64,000 bases of DNA from Sphingorhabdus sp. (GTDB taxonomy: Bacteria > Pseudomonadota > Alphaproteobacteria > Sphingomonadales > Sphingomonadaceae): assembly GCF_023910635.1 (NCBI RefSeq), contig NZ_JAAVVZ010000002.1:124001-188000 (forward strand), written 5' to 3'. Under the pieces are notes generated by a model. That model did no database searches and was not told the DNA's origin. It worked only from the letters and a program-made list of their open reading frames with translations. A program made the position numbers and the translations under genes. This document shows positions 44,576-54,539 of the stretch, in pieces (position 1 is the first letter of the stretch; each line of letters starts with the position of its first letter).

Positions 44576-45964
44576 ATGATGAAATGGAAATTGTCTATGA
44601 AGCACCGTTTGCTGCCCTCCACCCTTGCCATTGTCGTGGCAATCGCCGTGCCCGGCACGATGCTCGTTGCGCAAAATATGCAGCAACAACAATATCAGGC
44701 GCAGCAGATTGAGGATCTTGACCAATTCCTTGCTGTTTATCGCAAGGTCAAATCCAGCTATGTCGACAAGGTCGACGACAAAAAATTGATGGAAGGCGCA
44801 ATTCAGGGGATGTTGGCCAGCCTTGATCCGCATAGCGGCTTTCTGGATCAATCTGATTTTAGCGCACTCAATACCCAGATTAAGGGCGAATATGGCGGCC
44901 TTGGGCTTTCCGTAACGCTTGAGGATGAAGCGGTAAAAGTGATGACGCCGACCAAGGACACGCCCGCCGACAAGGCAGGCATTAAGTCCGGCGACTTCAT
45001 CACCCATCTGGACGGCAAGCTGATTGTGGGCGGCACCTTGGATGAAGCCGTTAAGGCCATGCGCGGCGCGCCGGGTACGACGATTAAGCTCACAATCTTC
45101 CGTCCTGGCCGCGATGCGCCATTTGACGTCACACTGACGCGCGCGATTATCGACCTGAAACCTGTGCAATGGGAAGTGAAAGACCGCATTGGCGTTATCT
45201 CCGTCACGGGCTTTTCCGAAAAGACCGGGGATGACGTTGTTGCAGCGGTCGCTGGCATAAAGAAGACGCTCGGCGGCAATCCTCTGGGTTACATCATTGA
45301 CATGCGGTCCAACCCCGGCGGTATCTTGGATGAGGCGGTGGCCGTGTCCGATGCGTTTTTGACCAAGGGTGAGATTGTGTCCGAACGGGGCCGCGACCCG
45401 CGCAATGTGGGCCGCTGGTGGGCGGAACGCGCCGTTCCCGGTGACGTGACCGGCGGCGCGCCGATCATTGTGTTGGTGGATGCCGGGTCGGCTTCGGCCT
45501 CTGAAATCGTTGCGGGCGCCTTGCAAGACCATCACCGCGCCTTGGTCATGGGGGAACGCAGCTTTGGCAAGGGGTCGGTGCAAGATGTGCTCCGTTTGCC
45601 TGGGGATACGGGTGTACGCCTCACCATTGCGCGTTACCATCTGCCATCGGGCCGTTCGGTGCAGGAAGGCGGTATCAAGCCTGACATTCGCGTGCCGCAG
45701 TTGACTGACCCTGATTATAAAAGCCGTGTGTCAATCCGCGAATCTGACCTGCGCCGTCATTTGGTTAATGAATTGAAAGACAACAATAAGGATCTGGAAC
45801 AAGACATCACCGACGATCCCCGCTTCGCCATGACCGCCGAACAGTTGAAGGCAAAGGGGATTGAGGATTTCCAACTCTATTACGCCATGGAAACGCTTCA
45901 GCGGCTTGGGCCCCGGACGATGAAACTGGCGGCAAAGCCGGTGAAGAGCAAAGCCAAGAATTGA
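44576..45964 (+). CDS. ctpA: S41-family carboxyl-terminal processing peptidase
   Basis: A 462-residue periplasmic protease: signal peptide (STLAIVVAIAVPGTMLVAQ), N-terminal helical part (LDPHSGFLDQSDF), PDZ domain (about residues 100-185, GEYGGLGLSVTLEDEAVKVMT) and the catalytic domain with Ser near 305 in DAGSASASEIVAGAL and Lys in MGERSFGKGSVQ. Trims C-terminal tails of envelope proteins such as murein hydrolases, which fits its place behind the EnvC-like gene. Confidence 0.96.
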   Translation: MMKWKLSMKHRLLPSTLAIVVAIAVPGTMLVAQNMQQQQYQAQQIEDLDQFLAVYRKVKSSYVDKVDDKKLMEGAIQGMLASLDPHSGFLDQSDFSALNTQIKGEYGGLGLSVTLEDEAVKVMTPTKDTPADKAGIKSGDFITHLDGKLIVGGTLDEAVKAMRGAPGTTIKLTIFRPGRDAPFDVTLTRAIIDLKPVQWEVKDRIGVISVTGFSEKTGDDVVAAVAGIKKTLGGNPLGYIIDMRSNPGGILDEAVAVSDAFLTKGEIVSERGRDPRNVGRWWAERAVPGDVTGGAPIIVLVDAGSASASEIVAGALQDHHRALVMGERSFGKGSVQDVLRLPGDTGVRLTIARYHLPSGRSVQEGGIKPDIRVPQLTDPDYKSRVSIRESDLRRHLVNELKDNNKDLEQDITDDPRFAMTAEQLKAKGIEDFQLYYAMETLQRLGPRTMKLAAKPVKSKAKN

Positions 45965-45988
45965 GGGCGACGGTGTAGGTGGTTTTTG

Positions 45989-46094
45989 GTCATCCCCGCG
46001 AAGGCGGGGATCCAACACCCACCCTCTCGTAAAACCACAGAGTCTTGGGCAAGATCATCACCGCGTGATGGATCCCCGCCTTCGCGGGGATGAC
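45989..46094. repeat. dispersed inverted repeat, family B variant
   Basis: Arms GTCATCCCCGCGAAGGCGGG and the matching reverse complement ending GCGGGGATGAC, extended by GATCC, flank about 56 bases. It begins 25 bases after the ctpA stop and could serve as its transcript-end hairpin. Confidence 0.88.
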
Positions 46095-46236
46095 GACCAA
46101 GGGGCATTGAGAATCCGTTATGCTGGAGCCAAAGAGAACTTAAACCCACGTCATGCTGAACTTGTCTGTGCGCTGCACGCCTTCGGCCCCAGGATGACGA
46201 GATTCGTTCAGGATGACGAATTTGCTTTTAACACCC

Positions 46237-46325
46237 CGTCATGCTGAACTTGTTTCAGCATCCATCGTGCAGCAAACCCAGACGATGCGAGGCGAAATGG
46301 ACCCTGAAACAAGTTCAGGGTGACG
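46237..46325. repeat. dispersed inverted repeat, family A, asymmetric copy
   Basis: The left half has CATGCTGAACTTGTTTCAGC (the variant found in the 26-kb tandem array) while the right half has ACCCTGAAACAAGTTCAGGG (the standard form). The halves thus come from two subtypes. The 505-base gap between ctpA and dsbB holds only this and the family-B repeat, with a fragment of the same kind (CATGCTGAACTTGT) at 46152. Confidence 0.85.
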
Positions 46326-46469
46326 GTTTTGGGGCCGTGGCACCGTTGAGTCATCTTGGAGCCAAAGGCGTGCAGCGCACATCTTGCTTCTCCATTTTAC
46401 TTTTGCTGCGACGCTGTAGTAAGATGCTCAAATACATTCATCATAACAGTTCTCTAGGTATCACCATAT

Positions 46470-46949
46470 ATGACACCAAAATTCGACAAGGCCCATATGC
46501 TGGCATTTTTGTTACCCGCTGCGTTGCTGGGGGGCGCTTATGGGTCGCAATATATTGGCGGGCTTTTCCCGTGCGAAATGTGCTGGTGGCAGCGTTATCC
46601 GCATTTTGCGGCCGTGGCGATTGCGCTGGTCGCCTTTGGCGTCAGCAACGCTGCCTATCGCAACGTCTTGGTCGCTTTGGCGGCATTGGCGATTGCCACC
46701 AGCGGCCTCATTGGCGGGTTTCATGCGGGCGTGGAATATGGCTATTGGGAAGGGCTGACGGCTTGCACCGCGACAATTTCGGGTAGCGGCGATGATCTGC
46801 TTAAGTCGATCATGAACGCCCCCTTGGTACGTTGTGACGTTGCCCCTTGGACCTTATTTGGCATTTCGCTTGCGGGGTATAATTTTCTCTTGTCGTTTGG
46901 CGGCGCAATGCTCATCTTGGCAATGATATGGCGCAGCAAGAAAATCTGA
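46470..46949 (+). CDS. dsbB: disulfide bond formation protein DsbB
   Basis: A 159-residue, four-helix inner-membrane protein. Redox cysteines: GLFPCEMCWWQRYPH (C-x2-C, quinone-linked) and the pair in LTACTATISG...APLVRCDVAPW. DsbB reoxidises DsbA and hands electrons to ubiquinone. Its end overlaps coq7 (ubiquinone synthesis) by 22 bases. No dsbA is in the window. Confidence 0.93.
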   Translation: MTPKFDKAHMLAFLLPAALLGGAYGSQYIGGLFPCEMCWWQRYPHFAAVAIALVAFGVSNAAYRNVLVALAALAIATSGLIGGFHAGVEYGYWEGLTACTATISGSGDDLLKSIMNAPLVRCDVAPWTLFGISLAGYNFLLSFGGAMLILAMIWRSKKI

Positions 46950-47476
46950 AAACCTCCGCACAGCGGACACGGGCAATGGAACGCATGATCCGCGTGAACC
47001 AAGCGGGCGAGTTTGGCGCGAAACGGATTTATGCGGGTCAGCTTGCGGTGATGGGCGACCGAACCCCTGCGGCGCGCAGCATTGCGCATATGGCCGAACA
47101 AGAGGAACGCCATCTGAACGCCTTTGACAAGATGATGGCGGAACGCGGCGTTCGCCCCACGGCCTTACACCCTATCTGGAATGTCGCGGGCTTTGCGCTT
47201 GGCGCTGTGTCTGCGGCAATCGGGCCGGAGGCGGCCATGGCGTGCACTGTCGCCGTCGAAACCGAAATCGACCGCCATTATAGCGAACAACTCGCCGAAA
47301 TTGGCGACAGTGACCCCGAACTATCGGCGATGATATTGGATTTCCAAGCCGATGAGTTGGAACATAAGGCCACAGCTTTGGCGCAAGGCGCGGAACGCGC
47401 GCCTGCCTATCCGTTGATGAGCGCGTTGGTCCGCATGGGTTGCCGCACCGCCATTGCCGTGTCGAAACATATATAA
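46928..47476 (+). CDS. coq7: demethoxyubiquinone hydroxylase Coq7
   Basis: A 182-residue di-iron hydroxylase catalysing the penultimate hydroxylation in ubiquinone synthesis. Iron ligands: NQAGEFGAKRIYAGQ (Glu), EQEERHLNAF (E-x-x-H), VETEIDRHY (Glu) and FQADELEHK (E-x2-H). Membrane-associated in this family. The start lies inside dsbB, so the two are translationally linked. Confidence 0.97.
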   Translation: MAQQENLKTSAQRTRAMERMIRVNQAGEFGAKRIYAGQLAVMGDRTPAARSIAHMAEQEERHLNAFDKMMAERGVRPTALHPIWNVAGFALGAVSAAIGPEAAMACTVAVETEIDRHYSEQLAEIGDSDPELSAMILDFQADELEHKATALAQGAERAPAYPLMSALVRMGCRTAIAVSKHI

Positions 47477-47539
47477 GCTTCATCGCGCATTCAGCCTGCG
47501 CCGTTCAAAACAGGCCGACACATTCTTGGAGATGATCCC

Positions 47540-48127
47540 GTGAAAGCAATGGCCAGAATATCGCTCGTGAGCATCGCCTTGATGCTATCGGTTCAGGCGT
47601 CGGCGCAAGATGCACCGACGGCGAAGCCTGGCGATGAAAAAATTAACCAGCTTATCATCTATGGCGACGACAAATGCCCCGAAAGCGTTGGCGATGAAAT
47701 CGTCGTCTGCGCGCGCATGGGCGAGGCGGACCGTTATCGCATTCCTTCATCCTTGCGCGGTAACCCCAATGACCCGCGCAACGAAGCGATGTCAGAGCGG
47801 ATTAAATCCTACGAATATGTCGCGGCAAGCGGCACGATGAGCTGCTCACCATCTGGCGCTGGCGGTTTTACCGGCTGCGGCTTGGCGGAGATTAACAAGG
47901 CTTATGCCGAAAAAGCACAAGACCCCGGCATCACTTTTGGCCGCTTGATTGCTGCCGAACGCGCCAAGCGCATGGCGGGCATTGATGCCGAAGCCGCCGA
48001 AGTTGAGGCGCGCGTTGTCGAATTTGAAAAAGGCCGCGCCGAACGGGAAGCCAAGTTGCAGGCTGAGTTAGATGCCAAAGAAGCGGCCAATGCAGAGGCC
48101 GATCCGCTTCCGCAGCCGAAAAGCTAA
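47540..48127 (+). CDS. exported protein of unknown function
   Basis: A 195-residue protein with a signal peptide (ARISLVSIALMLSVQASAQ) and a charged, alanine/glutamate-rich helical C-terminus (AEVEARVVEFEKGRAEREAKLQAELDAKEAANAEAD). Four cysteines (KCPESVGDEIVVCAR; MSCSPSGAGGFTGCGLA) could form two disulfides, fitting the upstream dsbB. The segment DEIVVCARMGEADRYRIPSSLRG recurs in sphingomonad periplasmic proteins, from memory. GTG 47540 with TTGGAGA upstream. Confidence 0.8.
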   Translation: MKAMARISLVSIALMLSVQASAQDAPTAKPGDEKINQLIIYGDDKCPESVGDEIVVCARMGEADRYRIPSSLRGNPNDPRNEAMSERIKSYEYVAASGTMSCSPSGAGGFTGCGLAEINKAYAEKAQDPGITFGRLIAAERAKRMAGIDAEAAEVEARVVEFEKGRAEREAKLQAELDAKEAANAEADPLPQPKS

Positions 48128-48129
48128 AA

Positions 48130-49881
48130 TTAGCGCGTCGCTTTTTCCGCCGCGACCCAGTCCTTAATCTGCTGCTCAAGCACGTCCAGTGGCACAGACC
48201 CTTGTCCAAGCACCGCATCATGGAACGCGGCCAGATCAAATTTCGGCCCGAGTTCCTTGTTCGCCATATTGCGCAATTCGCGGATTTTCAGCTCGCCCAA
48301 TTTGTACGCGAGCGCCTGACCGGGCCAGCTGATATACCGGTTTACCTCCGCCTCGATATTCGCGGCGGACAGGGCGCTGTTGTCGGTCATGAAGGCGATG
48401 GCCTGCTGTTTGCTCCAACCCTTGGCATGAATGCCGGTGTCAACCACCAGGCGGCATGCGCGCCACATTTCGTAGGACAGCCGGCCCATATCCTTGGCAG
48501 GCGTATCATATAGCCCCATTTCGATGCCAAGCCGTTCGGAATACAGCCCCCATCCTTCGGTGAACGCCGTGAACGATGCGCCATATTTGCGGAAATCGGA
48601 TAAGGGCAGCTCCTGCTGCAACGCGATTTGATGATGGTGCCCCGGGACCGCCTCATGCACAGAAAGCGCTGGAATCTCCCAGAACGGGCGCTGGTTCAAC
48701 TTCGACGTGTTGACAAAATAGGTGCCGGATATCCCAATTTCGGGCGACCCTGGATTATAATAAGCCGTCGTGGTTCCTTCAGCAGTCTCCGCCGGAATTT
48801 CCTTTATGCCATATGGCAAGCGGGGCAGGCGGCCGAACAGGCTGGGCATTTTGCCGTCGATGATCTTGGTCATGCGCGCGACCTTTTCCATCAACTCCTC
48901 TGGCGTTTTGGCATAATATTGCGGGTCGGTACGCAGATGTTTGATAAAGGCTTCGCGGCTGGGATAGCCTGCCTTTTTTGCGACATCGACCATTTCGGCG
49001 CGAATGCGTGATACTTCGCTCAGGCCAATTTGGTGGATTTGCTCTGCCGTCAGATTGGTGGTGGTTTCTTCGCGGATGCGAAAGGCATAATAAGCCGCGC
49101 CATCGGGCTGCGCTGACACGCCGGGGGCCTTGGCACAAGCGGGCTTGTAGCTTGCGGTGTACCACGCCAATTGTGTGTTGAGCGCCGGGTGGATGATATT
49201 GCGGATGGTTGCCTCGGCACTGGCCGCCAGCGCCGCAAAGTCACTTTCCGAAATGCTATCGGGGCGCTTGGCGGCATAAGGACCGTAGAAACGCGACCGG
49301 CGAATGTCCGACGCGATCAGGCCGCTAACGGTTCCTTCAAATCCGGTCAGTGTTTCGCACGGCTGCGTAAACCTGCCCTTGATCGCGACATTGGCGACCG
49401 CGATATTCTCGTCATTGACGCGACCATATTGCGCAAGCCGGGCATTGTAGCTTTCAAAATCTGTCTTGGTTTTGAACGGCAAGTTTCGCGACATGCTGGC
49501 GAGTTGTTGGTGCCAGCTCGAATAGGTCGTGAAGTTGATGGCGCGCTGGCCGAACTGATTGCCTTCGATCGTAGATACCAGCGACCGCCGTAATATGCCC
49601 GCCTCCACCTTCGACGCAGCGCTCAACGCATGTGCCGGAATGGCGTTCAGGCGGGTTAGAAACTTTGCCGCATCGGCGGCCCTGCGGTCCTGCGCCGCTA
49701 GGGTATAATCGCCAAGCTCATCGGCATAATCATTCACGCCGAGCGCGCTGGCGTAGACAGGCGCTTCTTTTAGCGTCGTCGCCCAGACGTCATCGACCAA
49801 AGCCGTGAGATCATCATTGGCATCGGCATAAGCAGGCGTTGAAAGCGCAAATAAGCACCCGGCGATGAATAGGCTACGCAT
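48130..49881 (-). CDS. DUF885 family exported metallopeptidase-like protein
   Basis: About 583 residues with a signal peptide (MRSLFIAGCLFALSTPAYA) and the DUF885 domain. A zinc-peptidase motif SVHEAVPGHHHQIALQQE (H-E-x3-H-like) lies near residue 410, followed by EGWGLYSERLGIEMGLYDTP, a likely third ligand region. Probably cuts peptides in the periplasm; substrates unknown. ATG 49881 is taken so that the signal peptide is at the N-terminus; GGAGAAG lies upstream. Confidence 0.92.
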   Translation of the reverse strand: MRSLFIAGCLFALSTPAYADANDDLTALVDDVWATTLKEAPVYASALGVNDYADELGDYTLAAQDRRAADAAKFLTRLNAIPAHALSAASKVEAGILRRSLVSTIEGNQFGQRAINFTTYSSWHQQLASMSRNLPFKTKTDFESYNARLAQYGRVNDENIAVANVAIKGRFTQPCETLTGFEGTVSGLIASDIRRSRFYGPYAAKRPDSISESDFAALAASAEATIRNIIHPALNTQLAWYTASYKPACAKAPGVSAQPDGAAYYAFRIREETTTNLTAEQIHQIGLSEVSRIRAEMVDVAKKAGYPSREAFIKHLRTDPQYYAKTPEELMEKVARMTKIIDGKMPSLFGRLPRLPYGIKEIPAETAEGTTTAYYNPGSPEIGISGTYFVNTSKLNQRPFWEIPALSVHEAVPGHHHQIALQQELPLSDFRKYGASFTAFTEGWGLYSERLGIEMGLYDTPAKDMGRLSYEMWRACRLVVDTGIHAKGWSKQQAIAFMTDNSALSAANIEAEVNRYISWPGQALAYKLGELKIRELRNMANKELGPKFDLAAFHDAVLGQGSVPLDVLEQQIKDWVAAEKATR

Positions 49882-50012
49882 GAATAAGGCTTCTCCGTCA
49901 CAAATTGAGGTGACGCATAAAGCAGGGAAAGCGGCAATTGGCCAGCGGCGATTCTTTGCGCGCATTGGCGCGGCGGGCTGAACAGCGATGCTCAGCCTGC
50001 CGCAGTTCTTTT

Positions 50013-53000
50013 TTACTCCGCCGCTTCCAATGCTTCATGGTCGGACAAAGGTTGGCTCAGGCGCGTGAGCATTTCCTTTGGACAAATCTGCCAAAATTCG
50101 CCGCGCCTGCGATCCCAATCTTCCATGATTGATTTCGACCAAGCGCTGTCGGTTTTTTCGGCATGCGCGGTGATCAGGGCTTTCAGCGCCTCTTCCCAAT
50201 AGACGCTTTCAAGGCGTTGCCATATGATGCTGTCCGGGTTCGCCATTTGGGTGAAGTCGCGTTCGGTATCGAGCACGAACGCCATGCCGCCGGTCATGCC
50301 AGCGCCAAAATTGCTTCCGACCTTGCCCAAGATAACTGCGATACCGCCGGTCATATATTCCAAACCATTGGACCCGCAGCCTTCAACCACGACATGCGCG
50401 CCCGAATTACGGACCGCAAAACGCTCCCCGGCTTGTCCTGCCGCGAACAAATGGCCGGATGTTGCGCCATACAGAACGGTGTTTCCGATGATGCTATTTT
50501 GCTGGCTCGCCAGCGGGCTGCTGACCGTCGGACGCAAGATGATTGTCCCGCCCGACAGGCCCTTGCCGACATAGTCATTGGCGTCGCCAAATACTTCGAG
50601 CGTAATGCCTTGGCACAAAAATGCGCCAAGCGATTGGCCAGCGGAACCACGCAAACGGACATGGACATGCCCTTCGGATAGGCCCTTCATACCATATAGC
50701 CGCGTGATTTCGGAGCTGAACCTTGTGCCCACCGCACGGTGCGTGTTGCGGACATTATAGGTTAGCTGCATCTTCTCACGCCGTTCAAACACGGGCCGCG
50801 CGTCATGGATCATCTGCGCGTCAAGGCTGTCGGGCACTTCATTGCGGAATGTCGGGATGTTGAAACGGCGCGCGCTGTCGGGCGCGTCCACCTTGGCCAA
50901 TATCGGGTTGAGATCGAGATCATCGAGATGCTCGGCACCCCGGCTGACCTGGCGCAGCAGCTCTGTGCGGCCAATGACTTCATCAAGGCTGCGATAGCCA
51001 AGCTTCGCCAGTATCTCGCGCACTTCCTCGGCAATGAAGGTCATCAGGTTGATGACTTTCTCCGGTGTGCCCGTGAATTTCTTGCGCAAGGCCTCATCCT
51101 GAACGCACACGCCAACAGGGCAAGTGTTTGAATGGCATTGCCGCACCATGATACAGCCCATGGCAACAAGGCTGAGCGTGCCGATGCCAAATTCCTCAGC
51201 GCCCAAAATCGCGGCGATGACGATATCGCGTCCGGTTTTCAAACCGCCATCGGTGCGCAACTTCACGCGGTGGCGAAGGCCGTTGAGCGTGAGCACTTGG
51301 TTCGCCTCGGACAGGCCCATTTCCCATGGCGTGCCCGCATATTTGATGCTGGTTTGCGGGCTTGCACCCGTGCCGCCGACATTGCCGGAGACCAGGATGA
51401 CATCGGCATGCGCCTTGGCCACACCTGCCGCAATCGTGCCAATGCCCGCCGCACTGACAAGCTTCACACAGACCCGCGCGCGCGGGTTGATCTGCTTAAG
51501 GTCGTAAATCAACTGCGCCAGATCTTCGATCGAATAAATGTCGTGATGCGGTGGCGGTGAAATCAGCGTCACGCCCGGCGTCGAGTGTCGCAGACGTGCG
51601 ATCATTTCTGTCACCTTAAAGCCCGGCAACTGCCCACCTTCACCCGGCTTTGCGCCCTGCGCGACCTTGATTTCGATTTCCTCGCACGCGCCCAGATATT
51701 CGGCGGTAACACCAAAGCGGCCGCTGGCAATCTGTTTGATAACGCTGTTGGCGTTGTCGCCATTTTCATAAGGCTTGAAACGCTTGCTATCCTCGCCGCC
51801 TTCACCCGAGACGGCCTTTGCGCCGATCCGGTTCATGGCAATGGCGAGCGTTTCATGCGCCTCTGGCGACAACGCGCCAAGCGACATTCCGGGCGTGACA
51901 AAGCGTTTGCGGATTTCGGTGATCGCCTCAACCTCGTCAATCGCGACGGGTTCTTTGGCGAAGTTGAATTCCAGCAAATCGCGCAAGTAAATCGGCGGCA
52001 ATTCCTTCACGCCTTGCGCAAATTGCGTGTAAGTCGAATAGCTGTCATTCGCGACGGAGCTTTGCAGCAAATGCATAAGGCCCGCAGAATAAGCATGTTC
52101 TTCGCCGCCGTCGCGTTGCTTGTAAAATCCGCCAACCGGCAGGCGCGCAACAGCCGCATCAAACGCGTCATTATGACGGTCGCGCGCGTTGACATATAAT
52201 GAGTGATAACCCTCGCCCGAAATCTTGTTCGGCATGCCGGGGAAGAAGTCGTTGACCAAAGCGCGTGACAGGCCAACCGCCTCAAAATTATAACCGCCAC
52301 GGTAGCTGGAGATGACCGCGATGCCCATTTTGGACATGATCTTCAACAGACCTTCGTTAATCGCTATGCGGTAATTTTCGACGGCTTGGGTCAGCGTATA
52401 GCCGCCAAGCAAGCCGCGAATATGCCGGTCGGCAATCACCGCTTCGGCAAGATAGGCGTTCACCGTGGTCGCGCCAACGCCGATGAGTACGGCGAAATAA
52501 TGCGTGTCCAAGCATTCGGCAGAACGGACATTGATCGACGAATAACTGCGCAGGCCATTGCGGACCAAATGCGTGTGCACAGCCGCCGCCGCGAGGATCA
52601 TCGCGATACCGACGCGGTCGGGACCGATATTTTGGTCGGTCAGGAACAGTTCGGATTTGCCCATCCGCACGGCGGCCACCGCTTCTTCGCGAATACGCGT
52701 AATGGCGGCGCGCAGGCCCTCTTGCCCGGTAGAGATATCATAAGTGCAATCAATCTCGGCACCCAATGGCCCGAACGCAGCCTTCAACCTGCGCCAATCG
52801 CGCGCCGTCAGGACTGGGCTATCCAGAACCAAGACATCGGCATTCTGGCTCTTTTCCTCCAGGATATTGGCGAGGTTCGAAAAACGCGTTTTTAGGCTCA
52901 TCACATGCCGTTCGCGCAAGCTGTCGATCGGCGGGTTGGTGACTTGGCTGAAATTCTGGCGGAAGAATTGGCTGATCAGGCGGGGTTTATCGCTGATGAC

Positions 53001-54539
53001 GGCCAGCGGGGTGTCGTCGCCCATGGACCCAATGGCTTCCTTGCCATCCTCGATCATCGGCGCGAGGATCATTTCGACATCTTCCAATGTCATGCCAGCG
53101 GCGATCTGGCGCTTCGTCAATTCCGCGCGCGACCAAGCGGGCGCGCTATCGTCGCCAGCCTCGGGCAAGTCGGTGATGCGGCGGAAACCGCCGACCAATG
53201 CGCCATAATCCTGCTCGGCAGAAATGCGGTCTTTTAATTCGCCGTCGCGGTATAATTTGCCTTCATCCAGATTGACGGCAATCATCTGCCCGGGACCAAG
53301 GCGGCCTTTTTCCAATATCGTCGTTTCGGGCAGGACAACCATTCCCGTTTCGGAGCCGATCACCAGCAAATTATCCGACGTCCGGCTGTAGCGCAACGGA
53401 CGTAGCGCGTTGCGATCAACGCCAGCAACGGCCCATTGTCCATCGGTCATCGCCAAAGCGGCAGGGCCATCCCATGGCTCCATGACGCTGGACATATATT
53501 CATACATGGCGCGGTGGTTGGCGGGCAAATTGGGGTTCGACTGCCATGCTTCAGGAATCAGCATAAGCTTTGCCGTCGGCGCTTCCTTGCCCGAACGGAC
53601 CAAGGTTTCGAACACCGCGTCCAATGCGGCAGTGTCCGATGATCCGGCTGGAATGACAGGCTTGATATCATCCGACTGCGCGCCAAAGGCGATGCTGGCC
53701 ATCTTGATCTCGTGGCTTTTCATCCAATTCTGGTTGCCACGAATGGTGTTAATCTCGCCATTATGCGCAAGGCCGCGAAATGGCTGCGCCAACCACCATT
53801 GCGGGAAAGTGTTGGTCGAATAACGCTGATGGAAAATCGCAACGCGGCTTTCAAAGCGGTCATCTTGCAGGTCGGGGTAAAATACCGACAGCGACTCCGC
53901 AAGGAACAGGCCCTTATAGACAATCGAGCGGCACGACAGCGAACATATATAAAAATCGCGGATTTGCGCAGCGATGATCTTCTTTTCGATCCGGCGGCGG
54001 ACGAGGTAGAGATTCTTTTCAAATTCGGTTGCGCCGACCTCTTCGGGCATTGGTCCGGCAATCATGATCTGCTCGATCTCGGGCCGCGTCGCTTGCGCTT
54101 TATCGCCGATCACGGAGACATCAACCGGAACCTGCCGCCAGCCATAAATGGTGTAGCCAGCGTCGATAATCTCCGCCTCAACAATCGTGCGGCAATTCTC
54201 TTGTGCGCTTAAATCGGTGCGCGGCAGGAACACCATGCCAACCGCCAACCGGTTGGGCATAGGGCGGTGGCCGCTGTCCGAAATGGCATCGTCAAAGAAA
54301 CGGACCGGCAAATCGATATGCAGGCCTGCGCCATCGCCGGTCTTGCCGTCGGCATCGACCGCGCCGCGATGCCATACGGCCTTCAACGCCTCAATCCCCG
54401 CCGCCACAACCCGCCGTGAAGGCTTGCCATCGGTCGCCGCAATCAACCCAACGCCGCAGGCATCGCCTTCGGACTCAGGATGATACATGCCTTCACGGGC
54501 AAGACGTTCATGTTCGGTTGTGGGGTAGAATATGGTCAC
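50013..54539 (-). CDS. gltB: glutamate synthase (NADPH) large subunit
   Basis: GltB, 1508 residues. The class II glutaminase domain has its nucleophile at C28 (GDACGVGLIA) after a propeptide to be removed; then the central domain, the FMN/synthase domain with the [3Fe-4S] ligands GCIMVRQCHSNTCPVGVC near residue 1130, and the C-terminal beta-helix (GASGHLFAAGQAGERFAVRNSGA). With GltD it converts glutamine and 2-oxoglutarate to two glutamates. The start is GTG 54539, which overlaps the stop of the DUF2059 gene (GTGA). Confidence 0.98.
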   Translation of the reverse strand: MTIFYPTTEHERLAREGMYHPESEGDACGVGLIAATDGKPSRRVVAAGIEALKAVWHRGAVDADGKTGDGAGLHIDLPVRFFDDAISDSGHRPMPNRLAVGMVFLPRTDLSAQENCRTIVEAEIIDAGYTIYGWRQVPVDVSVIGDKAQATRPEIEQIMIAGPMPEEVGATEFEKNLYLVRRRIEKKIIAAQIRDFYICSLSCRSIVYKGLFLAESLSVFYPDLQDDRFESRVAIFHQRYSTNTFPQWWLAQPFRGLAHNGEINTIRGNQNWMKSHEIKMASIAFGAQSDDIKPVIPAGSSDTAALDAVFETLVRSGKEAPTAKLMLIPEAWQSNPNLPANHRAMYEYMSSVMEPWDGPAALAMTDGQWAVAGVDRNALRPLRYSRTSDNLLVIGSETGMVVLPETTILEKGRLGPGQMIAVNLDEGKLYRDGELKDRISAEQDYGALVGGFRRITDLPEAGDDSAPAWSRAELTKRQIAAGMTLEDVEMILAPMIEDGKEAIGSMGDDTPLAVISDKPRLISQFFRQNFSQVTNPPIDSLRERHVMSLKTRFSNLANILEEKSQNADVLVLDSPVLTARDWRRLKAAFGPLGAEIDCTYDISTGQEGLRAAITRIREEAVAAVRMGKSELFLTDQNIGPDRVGIAMILAAAAVHTHLVRNGLRSYSSINVRSAECLDTHYFAVLIGVGATTVNAYLAEAVIADRHIRGLLGGYTLTQAVENYRIAINEGLLKIMSKMGIAVISSYRGGYNFEAVGLSRALVNDFFPGMPNKISGEGYHSLYVNARDRHNDAFDAAVARLPVGGFYKQRDGGEEHAYSAGLMHLLQSSVANDSYSTYTQFAQGVKELPPIYLRDLLEFNFAKEPVAIDEVEAITEIRKRFVTPGMSLGALSPEAHETLAIAMNRIGAKAVSGEGGEDSKRFKPYENGDNANSVIKQIASGRFGVTAEYLGACEEIEIKVAQGAKPGEGGQLPGFKVTEMIARLRHSTPGVTLISPPPHHDIYSIEDLAQLIYDLKQINPRARVCVKLVSAAGIGTIAAGVAKAHADVILVSGNVGGTGASPQTSIKYAGTPWEMGLSEANQVLTLNGLRHRVKLRTDGGLKTGRDIVIAAILGAEEFGIGTLSLVAMGCIMVRQCHSNTCPVGVCVQDEALRKKFTGTPEKVINLMTFIAEEVREILAKLGYRSLDEVIGRTELLRQVSRGAEHLDDLDLNPILAKVDAPDSARRFNIPTFRNEVPDSLDAQMIHDARPVFERREKMQLTYNVRNTHRAVGTRFSSEITRLYGMKGLSEGHVHVRLRGSAGQSLGAFLCQGITLEVFGDANDYVGKGLSGGTIILRPTVSSPLASQQNSIIGNTVLYGATSGHLFAAGQAGERFAVRNSGAHVVVEGCGSNGLEYMTGGIAVILGKVGSNFGAGMTGGMAFVLDTERDFTQMANPDSIIWQRLESVYWEEALKALITAHAEKTDSAWSKSIMEDWDRRRGEFWQICPKEMLTRLSQPLSDHEALEAAE